Below, piece after piece: positions 16,662-27,403 of a stretch of 64,000 nucleotides of DNA; within the stretch, counting starts at the first letter, position 1; each line of letters starts with the position of its first letter. A model generated the notes under the pieces. It did not search any database and was not told where the DNA came from. It worked only from the letters and a program-made list of their open reading frames with translations. The stretch spans positions 3,782,001-3,846,000 of the forward strand of contig OZ252019.1 in assembly GCA_965247435.1 (NCBI GenBank), read 5' to 3'. The position numbers were made by a program, and so were the translations under genes. The DNA is from Ilyomonas sp965247435 (GTDB lineage: Bacteria; Bacteroidota; Bacteroidia; Chitinophagales; Chitinophagaceae).

Positions 16662-19472
16662 TTATCCTTTTGTTTTTTCTTTATAATTCGAAGGGGTGAT
16701 ACCAAACTTAGATTTAAAAACAGTAGAAAAATAGGCAGGTGATGCAAACCCAACCTGGTAAGCGATTTCAGCAATTGTAAGTCCGGCACTATTTAAAAGA
16801 TATTTCGCTTTTTGAAGCCTTACATTCAGGATATAATCATTTACACTACAGTCCAGCAGGGCTTTTACTTTTCTATACAACTGCACCCTTGAAATATTCA
16901 TTTGCTTACACAAATCCTCAATGCTGAAATCTTCATTTGAATAATTAGCTTCAACGATTGAAGAAAATTCATTGATAAATTTCCGGTCTAATTTTTTTGG
17001 ATTCTGAGACATCGCATCTGCATTGATTTCGCTTGTATAATGCTCACGTAATATCGACCTGTTGCTTACGATACTTTGGATTGTTTCCTTTAAAAACTGG
17101 ACATTAAACGGTTTGGTTACATAAGCATCGGCGAGGCTTTTCATACCGGCTATCTGCTGCTGAATCTCTGTTTTGGCGGTTAACAGTATTACAGGTATAT
17201 GCGAGGTGCGGATATCGTTTTTCAAAGTATTGGCAATAGTAAATCCGTCTTTACCCGGGAGCACCACGTCGGAAATAACGATATCGGGAATATTGTCGAA
17301 GGCCTGCTGAAGGCCGGCAATGCCGTTATCTGCACTGATGATGCTATATTCATTCTGAAATATCTCCGCTAAAAAATTTCTCAGGTCCGGATTGTCTTCT
17401 ACAATAAGAAGCGAGTGATCGGAAAGAACCGGATGATCCGCTTTATTTTCATTAATCGTTACAGTTTTTTCCACCTCTGTGGAATATATTTTCTGTTCAA
17501 AGTACCTCGCTTCTTCAACCGGTTTCTCTTTTACAATCTCCTCTTTTTCCAGGTGGCCCGTACCCAGCGGCAACCGTATTTCAAAAGAAGTTCCTTTGCC
17601 CTGTTTACTGGAGACGCTAATGGCTCCATGGTGGAGGTAGATGAGTTCTTTGGAGAGCGAAAGCCCCAAACCGCTGCCCTGCTGGTTGGTAATATTGCCC
17701 TGATAAAACAGTTCAAAAGCATGATTGGCAACCTCCTCAGACATGCCGATGCCGTTATCTTCCACTCGTATAACGGCTACATTTTCTTTTGTATTTTTTT
17801 CGAGAACTATATGAATAAAACCATAATCATTGGTAAATTTAACAGCATTGGACAAGAGGTTAAACAACACTTTATCCAGCATAGACACATCGAACCAAAG
17901 ATTGATAGTGCGCTCTTTGCAAATAACTCTTAAATCAATATTCCTTTTTCTGGTTAATTCTTTAAAGGCTTCGGTTATTTCGTTTGTGAACAGGACAAGA
18001 TCGTTCTCGGTAGCAGCTAATTTCATTTTATCAGCTTCTATTTTTCTGAAATCTATTAGCTGGTTGATCAGCCGCAGCAGCCTGATTACATTTTTTTGAA
18101 TCAGTGTGAGGTATTGGTGATCTTTAAAAGGCATTTTTTGATTACCCAGCAATTCATCCAAAGGACCTAAAATAAGCGTGAGCGGCGTTTTAAACTCATG
18201 CGAGATGTTGGTGAAAAAATGAATTTTGGCTTCCGTGGCTTCTTTGGCCTGCTTTCCCAATTCTATCAGTTGATTCCGCTGGCTTAAAATTTCTTCGTTT
18301 TGCAAAGCCAGCCTTTTATTTATTTTTTTATTCTCCTGAAAATAGTAAAACAATACCGAGGCAAGAATAAGGGCTAAAGCCAGCGATACGGAAACAGCAT
18401 AAATAATATTGTATTGGTTATTAGCTATAATTTCCTGTTCTTCAATCTTTTTCTGGCTCCTGTCAATATTCTTTTGCTGGGCTGTAACTTTTTCAGCCTG
18501 CAGCTTCATTATCCGTACATTGGAAGAATCTATAATAGTAGTGGTTAAAAGGTTCTCTTTTTTATAAGGTTTATTTTCAAGAATATTTAAGGCTGCCAAA
18601 ATCGCCTCTTCTCCACCCGTTGGGTACAGTATCGTCGCTTTCAGCATTCCTTTTTCTACCAGGTCAATGCCTCCGTTTTCTCCCGAAAGGCCGTCAACGC
18701 CGATAATTTTTATTTTTTGGTCTAATCCTAATTTTTTACAAGCGGTATAAGCAGCAAATGCCAGCCTGTCGTTTTGTGCAAATATTAATTGTATATCGGG
18801 GTGCAACTTTAAAAACCGGGTAGCATTTTCGTTGGAAGGATGTTCATCTCCGGCTTCATAAATTTTTGAAATATATTTTATTCCCGGGTACCGGGCAATG
18901 TTGGTTGTAAAACCATTATGCCTGTCTATGTCTGCAGAAGAACCGGGGATATCAGATATTTCCAGCACATTCCCTTTTCCTTTTAATATCGAATTGGCAA
19001 AAGCGCCTGCTGTTGCACCTACTTCAAAATTACTGGCGCCTACATAAGCGGTATAATGCTGAGATAATGTGCGCCGGTCAATAATAATTACCCGGATACC
19101 TTTCTCATAAGCTTTTTCCACAATAGAAGTGATAGGCGCAGCTTCATTGGGCGAAACGATCAGCAAATCTATCTGCTGGTCAATCAGTTCCTGTATTTGT
19201 TCAATTTGTTTTTCGGTATGGCCGTTGGCATCTTTAAAAATAAATTTTATTTCCGGGTGAAAGGACAATTCTCTTTGCATACCCTCCAGCATTGTTTGCC
19301 GCCACTTATTAACCATGGTGCATTGCGAAAAACCAACCCGGTACATTTTTTTCTGTTTGCCGGTAGTATTGCAGGATAAACAAACCGCTATACAAAATAA
19401 CAAGCCGGACAATAAAGCAAGCCCGCCTGTACTCCGTTTAAAACCAAATTTTTCTCTACCTGCAAACTTCAT
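16662..19472 (-). CDS. Hybrid two-component regulator with periplasmic sugar-binding sensor
   Basis: This protein of about 936 residues has five parts. An N-terminal signal or anchor (to about residue 35) is followed by a LacI/ribose-binding-type periplasmic domain (about 44-330, from YRVGFSQCTMVNKWRQ) and a membrane span (about 354-378). The kinase core has His near 425 in FFTNISHEFKTPLTLILG and ATP-lid motifs VEDNGIGM and GSGLGLSLSKEL. A receiver follows with VISDVVLPGKDG (Asp near 733) and YVTKPF, then an AraC DNA-binding domain at the C-terminus. This is the architecture of the fructose-sensing regulator of Bacteroides thetaiotaomicron (BT1754 type). It is divergent from the SusC gene and probably activates the fructan locus. 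The frame opens 47 codons earlier, but the chosen ATG gives a proper signal sequence. Confidence 0.92.
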   Translation of the reverse strand: MKFAGREKFGFKRSTGGLALLSGLLFCIAVCLSCNTTGKQKKMYRVGFSQCTMVNKWRQTMLEGMQRELSFHPEIKFIFKDANGHTEKQIEQIQELIDQQIDLLIVSPNEAAPITSIVEKAYEKGIRVIIIDRRTLSQHYTAYVGASNFEVGATAGAFANSILKGKGNVLEISDIPGSSADIDRHNGFTTNIARYPGIKYISKIYEAGDEHPSNENATRFLKLHPDIQLIFAQNDRLAFAAYTACKKLGLDQKIKIIGVDGLSGENGGIDLVEKGMLKATILYPTGGEEAILAALNILENKPYKKENLLTTTIIDSSNVRIMKLQAEKVTAQQKNIDRSQKKIEEQEIIANNQYNIIYAVSVSLALALILASVLFYYFQENKKINKRLALQNEEILSQRNQLIELGKQAKEATEAKIHFFTNISHEFKTPLTLILGPLDELLGNQKMPFKDHQYLTLIQKNVIRLLRLINQLIDFRKIEADKMKLAATENDLVLFTNEITEAFKELTRKRNIDLRVICKERTINLWFDVSMLDKVLFNLLSNAVKFTNDYGFIHIVLEKNTKENVAVIRVEDNGIGMSEEVANHAFELFYQGNITNQQGSGLGLSLSKELIYLHHGAISVSSKQGKGTSFEIRLPLGTGHLEKEEIVKEKPVEEARYFEQKIYSTEVEKTVTINENKADHPVLSDHSLLIVEDNPDLRNFLAEIFQNEYSIISADNGIAGLQQAFDNIPDIVISDVVLPGKDGFTIANTLKNDIRTSHIPVILLTAKTEIQQQIAGMKSLADAYVTKPFNVQFLKETIQSIVSNRSILREHYTSEINADAMSQNPKKLDRKFINEFSSIVEANYSNEDFSIEDLCKQMNISRVQLYRKVKALLDCSVNDYILNVRLQKAKYLLNSAGLTIAEIAYQVGFASPAYFSTVFKSKFGITPSNYKEKTKG

Positions 19473-20403
19473 ATTAACGGGCAATCTTTTAAGCAATCTT
19501 TTATAAATATAGAGAAAGATGGATTTGCAGTAAATAAAATAAAACGGCGCCATTGTACAAAGGTTCCGAATTGAAACAATATTGAAATACCGTGAATCAA
19601 TTTCGAAAGCCATTTATATGGCTGCTTATAAAACAATGTATAAATACCTGATCCTGATTTTAATAGCAATATTTAAGGGCTTTCACCAAATTATAAGATT
19701 TTGATACTTTATCAAAAGGCATTGGTTGCCAACAAAGCTACTTTGCGGCTATCAACGACTGCCGTATGAATAAGGGCAAAGTAATTATCCGGCCTTTAAC
19801 AGCAGCAATATTTTTTCAACCCGGGAGCGCAAAAGGTCAGGCACCGGAGCGCATTAACCGCCCGGATTTCGCTGCTGTTGCATTTATTTTTCTGCTGACG
19901 CCGAATATTGGGGCCGGCATTAGCTTTTATTCTTTAGGGCAATGATGCTGCAACTGCTTCTGGTTTCAGAATGATGTTTTAAGCCAATGAGAAATTAATG
20001 GAATACATGAGGATTATGCCGGAATTGCCATGATTAATAAAATGATACAACTGCCGGGGCTTCGCTGCTTAACCGGCGCCGGGGCTGTAAGAGTGATTGT
20101 TTGTATATAATACAATTTTTAGATAACCTGCCTATTGAAATAATTGCCATGTACCCAACAAAGGTCTCTCATGTTGCTGCCTATCTTAAAGAAATATTAC
20201 GGGATTACTCCTTAGCAATCCGGACTTTAAAATTAAACGGCCGGGCGCCGCCCGAAGAAACGCTTGTTTTTGCAAGTGCTGCCGGAATATTTATATTCTA
20301 TTGCGCTGTCGGTTAAAAGTTTAAAGCCCGGCAGGTATGTGCATTCAGGAACGGGAAATAAATAAAGCATTTCTAAATCGCCATAAAACTCAAAATTAAT
20401 CTT
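19473..20403. promoter_or_regulatory. Long divergent control region of the fructan locus
   Basis: About 930 bases separate the divergent regulator and SusC genes. A 71-codon rightward frame at 20101-20316 starts with TTG and matches nothing, so it was not accepted. No promoter box could be assigned with confidence. The length leaves room for a long leader or several regulator sites ahead of susC. Confidence 0.45.
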
Positions 20404-23400
20404 ATGCGAAAATTTTTAATGATGACTGCTATGCTTATTGTAGGCATAGCAGTATTTGCCCAGAAACAAATGGTAACCGGAAGGGTGTTAAGCAAGACTA
20501 CAGGCGTGCCAATGGCAGGCGTAACAGTGAAAAGCAAAAGCAGGTCGGTGGCAACGGATACGAGTGGCCGGTTCTCTGTACCGGCCGCAGCCGGCGAAAC
20601 CATAACACTATCTTATATTGGCATGAATGATCTCGATGTTACGATCACAGATCTGTCAAAAGTATTGGAACTTACGATGGAAGAAGGCAGCGCCAGCCTC
20701 AACCAGGTAGTGGTGGTGGGCTATACCACGCAAAGAAAGCAGGATTTAACCGGTGCCGTGGCCGTAGTAGATTTAGTTCCGGCGGTTAAAAACAATACTT
20801 CCGGCAACACCATGCAGGCTTTGCAGGGGCGCGTTGCAGGTTTATATATCGAAAAAGATGGCTCGCCAAACGGAACCAATGGCCGGATCCTGATCCGTGG
20901 CGCCAACACACTCGGCTTTACCGATCCTTTGTATGTAATAGACGGCATCCCGACTACGAGACCGGAAGTGTTTCAGAATATGGATCCGGCAACCATTGCT
21001 TCGGTACAGGTGTTGAAAGATGCTTCGGCAGAATCTATTTATGGCGCCCGCGCTTCTAACGGCGTTATCATTGTTACCACCCGCAATGGCGGCAGTACAG
21101 ATGGTAAAGTGCAGTTTCAACTGAACAGCAGCGTTTCCGCGCAATCAGAAAAATCAATGCGGTTTGATATGCTGAGTTCGGTTGACAGAGGCAGGGCCTT
21201 GTGGCAGGCCTCGGTGAATGACCGGCAAGACCCGACGGCAGGCTACGGAGAGATTTATAAATTTGACTGGAACAACGATTATGATAACCCCGTTTTAAAT
21301 TCGGTAACGCTTCAGCCTTTTGTTGGCGGCGACCCGAATACGCCCGCCGCCAATACCGACTGGCAGGACGTTATGTACAAAACAGGCATCGTAACCAATA
21401 ACAGTCTGACGGCTTCTGTTGGCAGCAAAAATTCTTCGGTTGCCATCAATTTCAATCATTACAAAAACGATGGCATGTTGCGCTATACCGGCTACGAGCG
21501 CCTCAGTGGCAGCATCAATGCCATCACCCATGCTTTTAACAACAAGGTTACTTTTGGTTTGAACCTGCGCATTGCCAACTCCAACGAAACGCTTACCACA
21601 ACCGACATTGGCGGCGCCGCCACCACTTTCCTGGCGGTTACGTTAGCGCCTACCATTCCTGTTTATCAGAAAGACGGAACCACTTATGCAGGCGAGTTGG
21701 GAGCCGGTTATTCCGACAGAAACAACCCTTTGCACATGCAATACTTAGCCAGGTGGAACAATGCGAACCGCCTGAGCACATTTGGTAACGTGTTTGCAGA
21801 AATTCAGCCGATCAGGAATTTGTTTTTCAGAACCAATTTCGGAGCTGATGATGCGCGGTTTCTGAACAAAGTAATAGCGCCCACCTTTACAGAAGGCGCG
21901 TTGAGCCGCACTACCAACAGCCTTACGTTTGACCAGAACCATTTCTTAAGCACCACCTTCTCCAATACGTTGCGCTTCAACCTGGATTTAAACGGCGATC
22001 ATCATTTTAAATTCCTGGCAGGAACGGAATACATTAAGACCAATACAGATTTGCAATATACCCGTAAAGAAGGCTTTGCTATTCAGACGGAAGATTATTT
22101 TACATTAAGTTCCGGCACCGGCAATACTACTGTATCGGGCACGTCGGTAGGCAGCAGCCTGTTTTCTCAGTTTGGCCGTGTGGATTACAACTATGGCGAT
22201 AAGTATCTCGCCGCCGTTACGGTACGCCGCGATGGTTCTTCCCGTTTCGGCGTTAATAACCAGTACGGCATTTTTCCCGCCGCCTCTGTGGGCTGGAAAA
22301 TAGACAAAGAGAACTTTATGCAGAAGCAGGATTTATTTTCCGAACTGAAGCTTCGTGCGGGCGTTGGCCGTGTGGGCAACCAACAGGGAATCGGCGAGGC
22401 CAGAAACCTTTCTTTATATGATACCCGGTATGGCACTACACAAAATCAAATTACGCCGGGCTTCTGGGAGCAATACATGAACATCGGTACGGCCTATTCG
22501 CTTGGCGGCGCCAACACCGGCACTTTGCCTTCCGGTTTCGTTCAGGTTCAGCAGGGCAATGCAGATTTGAAATGGGAACAGACCGAAGAATTGAATATAG
22601 GCTTGGATTTTACAATGTTGAAAAACAGCGTCTATGGCTCATTTGATTATTTTACCCGTAAAACAACCGGCATTTTAATTACACCACCCGTTGCTGCCGT
22701 GCTGGGTGAAGGAAAAAGCCAAACCGTGAATGGCGCTTCCAAAAGCAACAAAGGATGGGAAGCTGTTATTGGTTATCAGGGTGCTAAAAAAAGAGATTTT
22801 ACGTATGATGTAAAAGCCAATTTCGCGCACTTCAGAGATAAAGTAACCGAGTTGCCCGAGAACGTTCGCGCAGCGTATCCCGGCATCCCCGGCAACACCA
22901 TTCTGGGTCACTCGCAGTTTGATATCTTCGGTTATAAGACAGATGGTATTTTTCAGTCGCAGGAAGAAGTGGACAAAGCCCCTTCGCAAATTGGCGCCGG
23001 CCCGGGCAGAATCCGCTATGTGGATAATAACGGCGATGGAAAAATTGATGCGCTTGACCAGGACTGGATTGGTACCAGCCTGCCTAAGCTTGAATATGGA
23101 TTGCGCGTTGATCTGACCTACAAAAAATTCGACTTGTCTGTATTTGGTTCCGGCGTAGCCGGCAAAAATGGCTTTGATGTATATAGCATTTACAACCAAC
23201 TGATGAGAAGCCGCGAGAATGTAGGCCCCGGTGTATTTAACGGCTGGACGCCGCAGCATACCGATACAAATGTACCGGCACTAACGCTCAAAGACAACAA
23301 CAACGAAACACGCACTTCGGATTACTTCATTGTAAATGTGTCTTACTTCAAGATGCGCAACATCCAGTTGGGATATAGCCTCACGCCGAAAAGCGTTTTC

Positions 23401-23544
23401 TCAAGGCTTCGCTTTTTTGCCATGGCCGAAAACCTCTTTTGGTTTAAAAGCAAAGAGTATAAAAGTCCCGACCCGGAACGCATAGACATCAACCCGGTGC
23501 CGATTCCAAAAACATTTACGGTGGGTCTCAACGCATCCTTTTAA
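20404..23544 (+). CDS. susC: SusC-type TonB-dependent transporter
   Basis: This 1046-residue outer-membrane protein starts with a signal peptide cut after VFAQ, followed by a carboxypeptidase-regulatory-like domain (GRVLSKTTGVPMAGVTVKS), a plug with GRVAGLYIEKDGSPNGTNGR and VLKDASAESIYGARASNGV, and a 22-strand barrel ending in TFTVGLNASF. It imports oligosaccharides with the partner SusD encoded 21 bases downstream. The location beside a fructanase and a fructose-type regulator predicts fructan oligosaccharides as the substrate. Length and motifs are intact. Confidence 0.95.
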   Translation: MRKFLMMTAMLIVGIAVFAQKQMVTGRVLSKTTGVPMAGVTVKSKSRSVATDTSGRFSVPAAAGETITLSYIGMNDLDVTITDLSKVLELTMEEGSASLNQVVVVGYTTQRKQDLTGAVAVVDLVPAVKNNTSGNTMQALQGRVAGLYIEKDGSPNGTNGRILIRGANTLGFTDPLYVIDGIPTTRPEVFQNMDPATIASVQVLKDASAESIYGARASNGVIIVTTRNGGSTDGKVQFQLNSSVSAQSEKSMRFDMLSSVDRGRALWQASVNDRQDPTAGYGEIYKFDWNNDYDNPVLNSVTLQPFVGGDPNTPAANTDWQDVMYKTGIVTNNSLTASVGSKNSSVAINFNHYKNDGMLRYTGYERLSGSINAITHAFNNKVTFGLNLRIANSNETLTTTDIGGAATTFLAVTLAPTIPVYQKDGTTYAGELGAGYSDRNNPLHMQYLARWNNANRLSTFGNVFAEIQPIRNLFFRTNFGADDARFLNKVIAPTFTEGALSRTTNSLTFDQNHFLSTTFSNTLRFNLDLNGDHHFKFLAGTEYIKTNTDLQYTRKEGFAIQTEDYFTLSSGTGNTTVSGTSVGSSLFSQFGRVDYNYGDKYLAAVTVRRDGSSRFGVNNQYGIFPAASVGWKIDKENFMQKQDLFSELKLRAGVGRVGNQQGIGEARNLSLYDTRYGTTQNQITPGFWEQYMNIGTAYSLGGANTGTLPSGFVQVQQGNADLKWEQTEELNIGLDFTMLKNSVYGSFDYFTRKTTGILITPPVAAVLGEGKSQTVNGASKSNKGWEAVIGYQGAKKRDFTYDVKANFAHFRDKVTELPENVRAAYPGIPGNTILGHSQFDIFGYKTDGIFQSQEEVDKAPSQIGAGPGRIRYVDNNGDGKIDALDQDWIGTSLPKLEYGLRVDLTYKKFDLSVFGSGVAGKNGFDVYSIYNQLMRSRENVGPGVFNGWTPQHTDTNVPALTLKDNNNETRTSDYFIVNVSYFKMRNIQLGYSLTPKSVFSRLRFFAMAENLFWFKSKEYKSPDPERIDINPVPIPKTFTVGLNASF

Positions 23545-23565
23545 TAAACTAAAATTTAAAGCAAA

Positions 23566-25272
23566 ATGAAAAACAGATATATCATTGCTTTTGCGGCAGC
23601 CGCGCTACTGGCTTTTGGCTCGTGCAAAAAAGCCCTCGATTATAAGCCGACAGGTGTGCTTTCATCTTCCGATTTAACCTCGCCTACGGCAACCGAAGGG
23701 CTGGTTACGGCAGCGTATGCAGCCATTGGTAACGGAGATATGATAGGACCCATTTACAGCAACTGGGCGTATGGCAGCGTTCGTTCAGACGATGCTTATA
23801 AAGGTGGCGGCGGCACCGGCGATGTGGGCGAAGTAGATGCCATCGAGCATTACAACCTCGTAACCCCAACCCTCAATTCTTTCATCACGCGCACGTGGCA
23901 AAATGTGTACAGATCTATTGCCAGGGCCAATGTAGCCATGCGTGCCGTAGAAGCGCTGTCTGATGCCGATTACCCAAACAAGCAGGTAAGGCTGGCAGAA
24001 CTGCATTTTTTGAGAGCGCACAGCTATTTTACCTTAAAACAGTTATACAATAACATTCCGATTTTTGATGAAACCGTTTCGGATGAAGACATCCTCAAAA
24101 TATCCAACGATTTAAGCAATGAAGATTCCTGGAATAAAATTGCCGACGACTTTCAGTTTGCGGTTGACAATCTGCCGGCATCGCAGCCGGAGATCGGACG
24201 GGCAAATAAATATGCAGCCGAATCTTATCTCGCAAAGCTGAGACTCGACCAGGCGTATGAGCATGATGCTATGGGTAAAGTCAGCAGTATTAATCAAAGC
24301 CGTTTGCAGGAAGTAGTTACGCTGTTAAAGGATGTAGTGTCGTCGGGTGCATACTCGCTAAGCCCGGACATTGCCGACAATTTTCTTCCCGAAACGGAGA
24401 ACGGGCCCGAATCTGTCTTTGCTATCCAATTCACCATCAACGACGGAACCACAGCGGGAAGATTAAGCTTTGAAGATGGCTTAAATTATCCGCACGGCGC
24501 ACCGCAATACGGATGCTGCGGTTTTCATGCCGCCAGCCAGAATCTGGTGAATGCGTTTACTACGGATGCCAATGGCTTGCCCAACTTCAGCACCTTCAAT
24601 AATTCGATTGCTGACCTTGCTACGCAAACATTTGATGTGCGTATAGATCATACTGTTGGTATAGACGGACATCCCTATAAATACAATCCTGCCTTGCCGT
24701 TTAGCAATAGCTGGGTGCGCGATCCGGGTGTATATGGCAATTTTCACACGATGCGTTATCAGCAGTTGGCCACCAGTTCTTCTTACTTTAAGCTGGGGCC
24801 GTTTATGGGAACGGCAAAGAACTACGATATTATCCGGTACGACGATGTGCTGCTGATGCTTGCAGAAGCTTATATTCAAACGAACCAACAGGATTTGGCT
24901 TTGCCATTAATCAACCAGATCAGGGAAAGAGCTGCCGCCAGCACTGCGCGTTTAAAGAAGCTGGATGGTACTTTTCCTACCAAATACAACGTGAAAGATT
25001 ATCCGGCTGCGGGCTGGACAAAAGAGTCTGCCTTTCAGGCTTTACAGTGGGAGCGGCGTCTTGAATTTGCAACCGAAGGATCACGCTTCTTTGACCTGGT
25101 ACGGTGGGGCGTTGCAGAGCCGGTTTTAAATGCTTATATAGCTGTTGAGAAAGACCGGAGAACTTTTTTAGCAACGGCACACTTTACTGCCGGCAGAGAT
25201 GAATACTTACCGATTCCGCAATCTGAAATTACTTTTACAAATGGTTTGTATAAACAAAATCCCGGCTATTAA
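23566..25272 (+). CDS. susD: SusD-type glycan-binding lipoprotein
   Basis: This 568-residue protein has a lipoprotein signal ending near LLAFGSCKK, so it is anchored by lipid to the outer membrane. It carries the RagB/SusD fold with tetratricopeptide-like helices. Characteristic features are RLAELHFLRAHSYFTLKQLY and YDIIRYDDVLLMLAEAYIQ. The last third contains FQALQWERRLEFATEGSRFF, and the end, YLPIPQSEITFTNGLYKQNPGY, is the usual family terminus. It caps the SusC barrel and binds the polymer before import. A strong hairpin follows about 57 bases after the stop. Confidence 0.95.
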   Translation: MKNRYIIAFAAAALLAFGSCKKALDYKPTGVLSSSDLTSPTATEGLVTAAYAAIGNGDMIGPIYSNWAYGSVRSDDAYKGGGGTGDVGEVDAIEHYNLVTPTLNSFITRTWQNVYRSIARANVAMRAVEALSDADYPNKQVRLAELHFLRAHSYFTLKQLYNNIPIFDETVSDEDILKISNDLSNEDSWNKIADDFQFAVDNLPASQPEIGRANKYAAESYLAKLRLDQAYEHDAMGKVSSINQSRLQEVVTLLKDVVSSGAYSLSPDIADNFLPETENGPESVFAIQFTINDGTTAGRLSFEDGLNYPHGAPQYGCCGFHAASQNLVNAFTTDANGLPNFSTFNNSIADLATQTFDVRIDHTVGIDGHPYKYNPALPFSNSWVRDPGVYGNFHTMRYQQLATSSSYFKLGPFMGTAKNYDIIRYDDVLLMLAEAYIQTNQQDLALPLINQIRERAAASTARLKKLDGTFPTKYNVKDYPAAGWTKESAFQALQWERRLEFATEGSRFFDLVRWGVAEPVLNAYIAVEKDRRTFLATAHFTAGRDEYLPIPQSEITFTNGLYKQNPGY

Positions 25273-25328
25273 CCTGTAATCCTGCAGGCCGGACGTAGCC
25301 GGCTTTAGTATGTGCTTCTTTGATTTTA

Positions 25329-25357
25329 GGGGGAGGTCTTGGCATCCCCCTTTTTTT
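25329..25357 (+). terminator. Intrinsic terminator after susD
   Basis: GGGGGA and TCCCCC form the stem around a 10-base loop, followed by seven T. It could reduce read-through into the GH32 gene, so susCD and the fructanase may be expressed at different levels. Confidence 0.75.
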
Positions 25358-25624
25358 AAATACGCCCTGTTTTTTAAGTAAGTCTTCAAAATCGGGTTTA
25401 ATTAAATCAGGCAGCAGTCTCCGCATGGCGCTGAAAATGCCACAGGCTGAAGTCCTCATAAAAGCCGGGTTGTTCAAATTCGTATGGATGGCCCGGCTAC
25501 CGGCAGGGCGGAATGACGGCTTCGGTTACTATCGTTTAATTTTGACTAAATACTTACCGTAAAAAACGTAGGGTAAAAAAACTAAAGCAGCATTGCCATT
25601 TATTTTATTGATTGAGAAGTACCA
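25358..25624. other. Rest of the susD-GH32 gap
   Basis: No gene is accepted in this stretch. Leftward frames with a Pro- and Lys-rich product cross it and the terminator, but the composition looks like translated repeat sequence. The GH32 promoter probably lies at its right end. Confidence 0.4.
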
Positions 25625-27175
25625 ATGCAAAATTTTAAACATCGCGTTATGGAAAAGAAACGATTAGTGTATTGTATTGCAATGCTCCTGGCAGCCGGGC
25701 CGCTGTTTGCACAGGCGCCGGCTTCAAATATTAGTAATGATAGTGAAGCTTACCGGCCGCAAATCCATTTTTCACCGAAGGCGCATTGGATAAACGATCC
25801 AAACGGGATGGTGTTTTACAAAGGCGTTTATCACCTGTTTTTCCAGCATTATCCGGAAAGCTCGGTGTGGGGGCCGATGCACTGGGGGCACGCCACCAGC
25901 GCCGACCTGGTACATTGGCAGCAGCAGCCGATAGCGCTGTACCCGGATAGCCTTGGCTACATATTTTCGGGTAGCGCCGTTGTAGATAAAAACAATACGT
26001 CCGGCTTTGGCAAAAACGGAGAACCGCCGCTGGTAGCCATCTTTACGCACCACGATCCCGTAGGTGAAAAAGCAGGCACCAACAATTTTCAAAATCAAAG
26101 TATTGCGTACAGCACCGACGAAGGAAAAACATGGATAAAGTATGCAGGTAACCCGGTAGTAAAAAATCCCGGTATCCGGGATTTCCGCGATCCTAAAGTA
26201 ATGTGGTACGAACCACAAAAAAAATGGATAATGACATTAGCCACGAGCGACCGCGTAACGTTTTTTTCTTCGCCGGATCTTAAAAACTGGAAGCGGGAAA
26301 GCGATTTTGGTAAAGAAGCAGGCGCGCACGGCGGTGGCTGGGAATGCCCGGACCTTTTTACACTGGATGATAACGGCAAAGAAATCTGGGTGCTGATTGC
26401 GAACCTTAACCCCGGCGGGCCTAATAAAGGTTCGGGAACTCAATATTTCTTGGGCGATTTTGATGGCAATCAATTTACGCCTTTCAGCACGGCCACCAAA
26501 TGGCTGGATTATGGGCCTGATGATTACGCGGGTATTACCTGGAGCAACACCGGCAACCGGAAAATATTTATTGGCTGGATGAGCAACTGGCTATATGCCA
26601 ACAAAGTTCCTACGGAGAAATGGAGAAATGCATTGACCATTCCAAGAGAATTAAAAATAAAGCATGTTGGAAATGATATGTTAGTTACTTCCATGCCGGT
26701 TGCAGAATTAAACAGCCTGCAGCAAAAGCAGGTAACAAAAGAAAATTTTACGGTAACCAAAAGCCTTGACATTACAGCAGGAGCAGCCAGCTTACCAATT
26801 CATCTTAAGCTTAGCCCCGGCGAGCTAAAAGATTTTTCTATTGTATTATCGAATGTTATGGGCGAAGAACTGCTGATCGGCTATGATAAAGACAGCAACA
26901 ATTACTATATTGACCGGACGAAATCGGGTAAAACAGATTTTCAGCAAGACTTTGCAGCCCGGCACATTGCACCGAGGTTGGCGAATACCGGGGTAATGAA
27001 TGTAACGCTGATCATAGATGCCAGTTCTGTTGAGTTATTCGGAGATGATGGTTTAACCGTGATGACGGAAATCTTTTTCCCGGATACACCATACAACCGG
27101 GTACGCCTTCAAACGCCGGGTACGCTGATGGTGAAAAGAATGGAATATGCCGGTTTAAAAAGCACCTTAAAATAA
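25625..27175 (+). CDS. GH32 fructanase (levanase/inulinase), exported
   Basis: This 516-residue protein has a signal peptide ending near LFAQA and is a glycoside hydrolase family 32 enzyme. Such enzymes release fructose from levan, inulin or sucrose. The nucleophile motif is WINDPNGM (Asp58), the stabiliser motif is FRDPKV near residue 190 and the acid/base motif is WECPDLF near residue 240. A C-terminal beta-sandwich contains VELFGDDGLTVMTEIFF. An alternative start is the ATG eight codons downstream at 25649, which would give a more ordinary signal peptide. The neighbours fit a role in periplasmic or surface fructan breakdown. Confidence 0.95.
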   Translation: MQNFKHRVMEKKRLVYCIAMLLAAGPLFAQAPASNISNDSEAYRPQIHFSPKAHWINDPNGMVFYKGVYHLFFQHYPESSVWGPMHWGHATSADLVHWQQQPIALYPDSLGYIFSGSAVVDKNNTSGFGKNGEPPLVAIFTHHDPVGEKAGTNNFQNQSIAYSTDEGKTWIKYAGNPVVKNPGIRDFRDPKVMWYEPQKKWIMTLATSDRVTFFSSPDLKNWKRESDFGKEAGAHGGGWECPDLFTLDDNGKEIWVLIANLNPGGPNKGSGTQYFLGDFDGNQFTPFSTATKWLDYGPDDYAGITWSNTGNRKIFIGWMSNWLYANKVPTEKWRNALTIPRELKIKHVGNDMLVTSMPVAELNSLQQKQVTKENFTVTKSLDITAGAASLPIHLKLSPGELKDFSIVLSNVMGEELLIGYDKDSNNYYIDRTKSGKTDFQQDFAARHIAPRLANTGVMNVTLIIDASSVELFGDDGLTVMTEIFFPDTPYNRVRLQTPGTLMVKRMEYAGLKSTLK

Positions 27176-27403
27176 TTGCTTACTGCCGGTACACAATTAC
27201 TACCTGTTGCGTGCACAAACTTTTGATCAGCCTTTTTATTTTCAGGAAGAAGCGGTACCGGCAAGGAGCTGGTAAAAAATAAAAGCCGGCCTGAACGTAC
27301 AGAAACGACCCCACAAATAAGCAGCAATCGCTATATTCGGCGAATGATTGCTGGCTCAACTTCTTTTACTATTGCTCATTAAAATTACCACAAACACGAT
27401 TGT

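Noticed and set aside
17211..17285. Depletion of GATATC as proof of EcoRV-like activity
   Set aside because: GATATC is seen several times in the window (for example 17211, 17280, 18948, 22921, 51371), so no visible avoidance supports the claim; methylation data are needed.
20101..20316. Rightward 71-codon frame upstream of susC
   Set aside because: TTG start, no signal or domain, and lies in a control region.
22675..23259. Leftward 194-codon frame inside the SusC gene
   Set aside because: It is antisense to conserved SusC barrel sequence, has no domain and lacks a place in any operon.
25207..25477. Leftward frames over the susD terminator
   Set aside because: Pro- and Lys-rich translation of a hairpin and its flanks; probably not coding.
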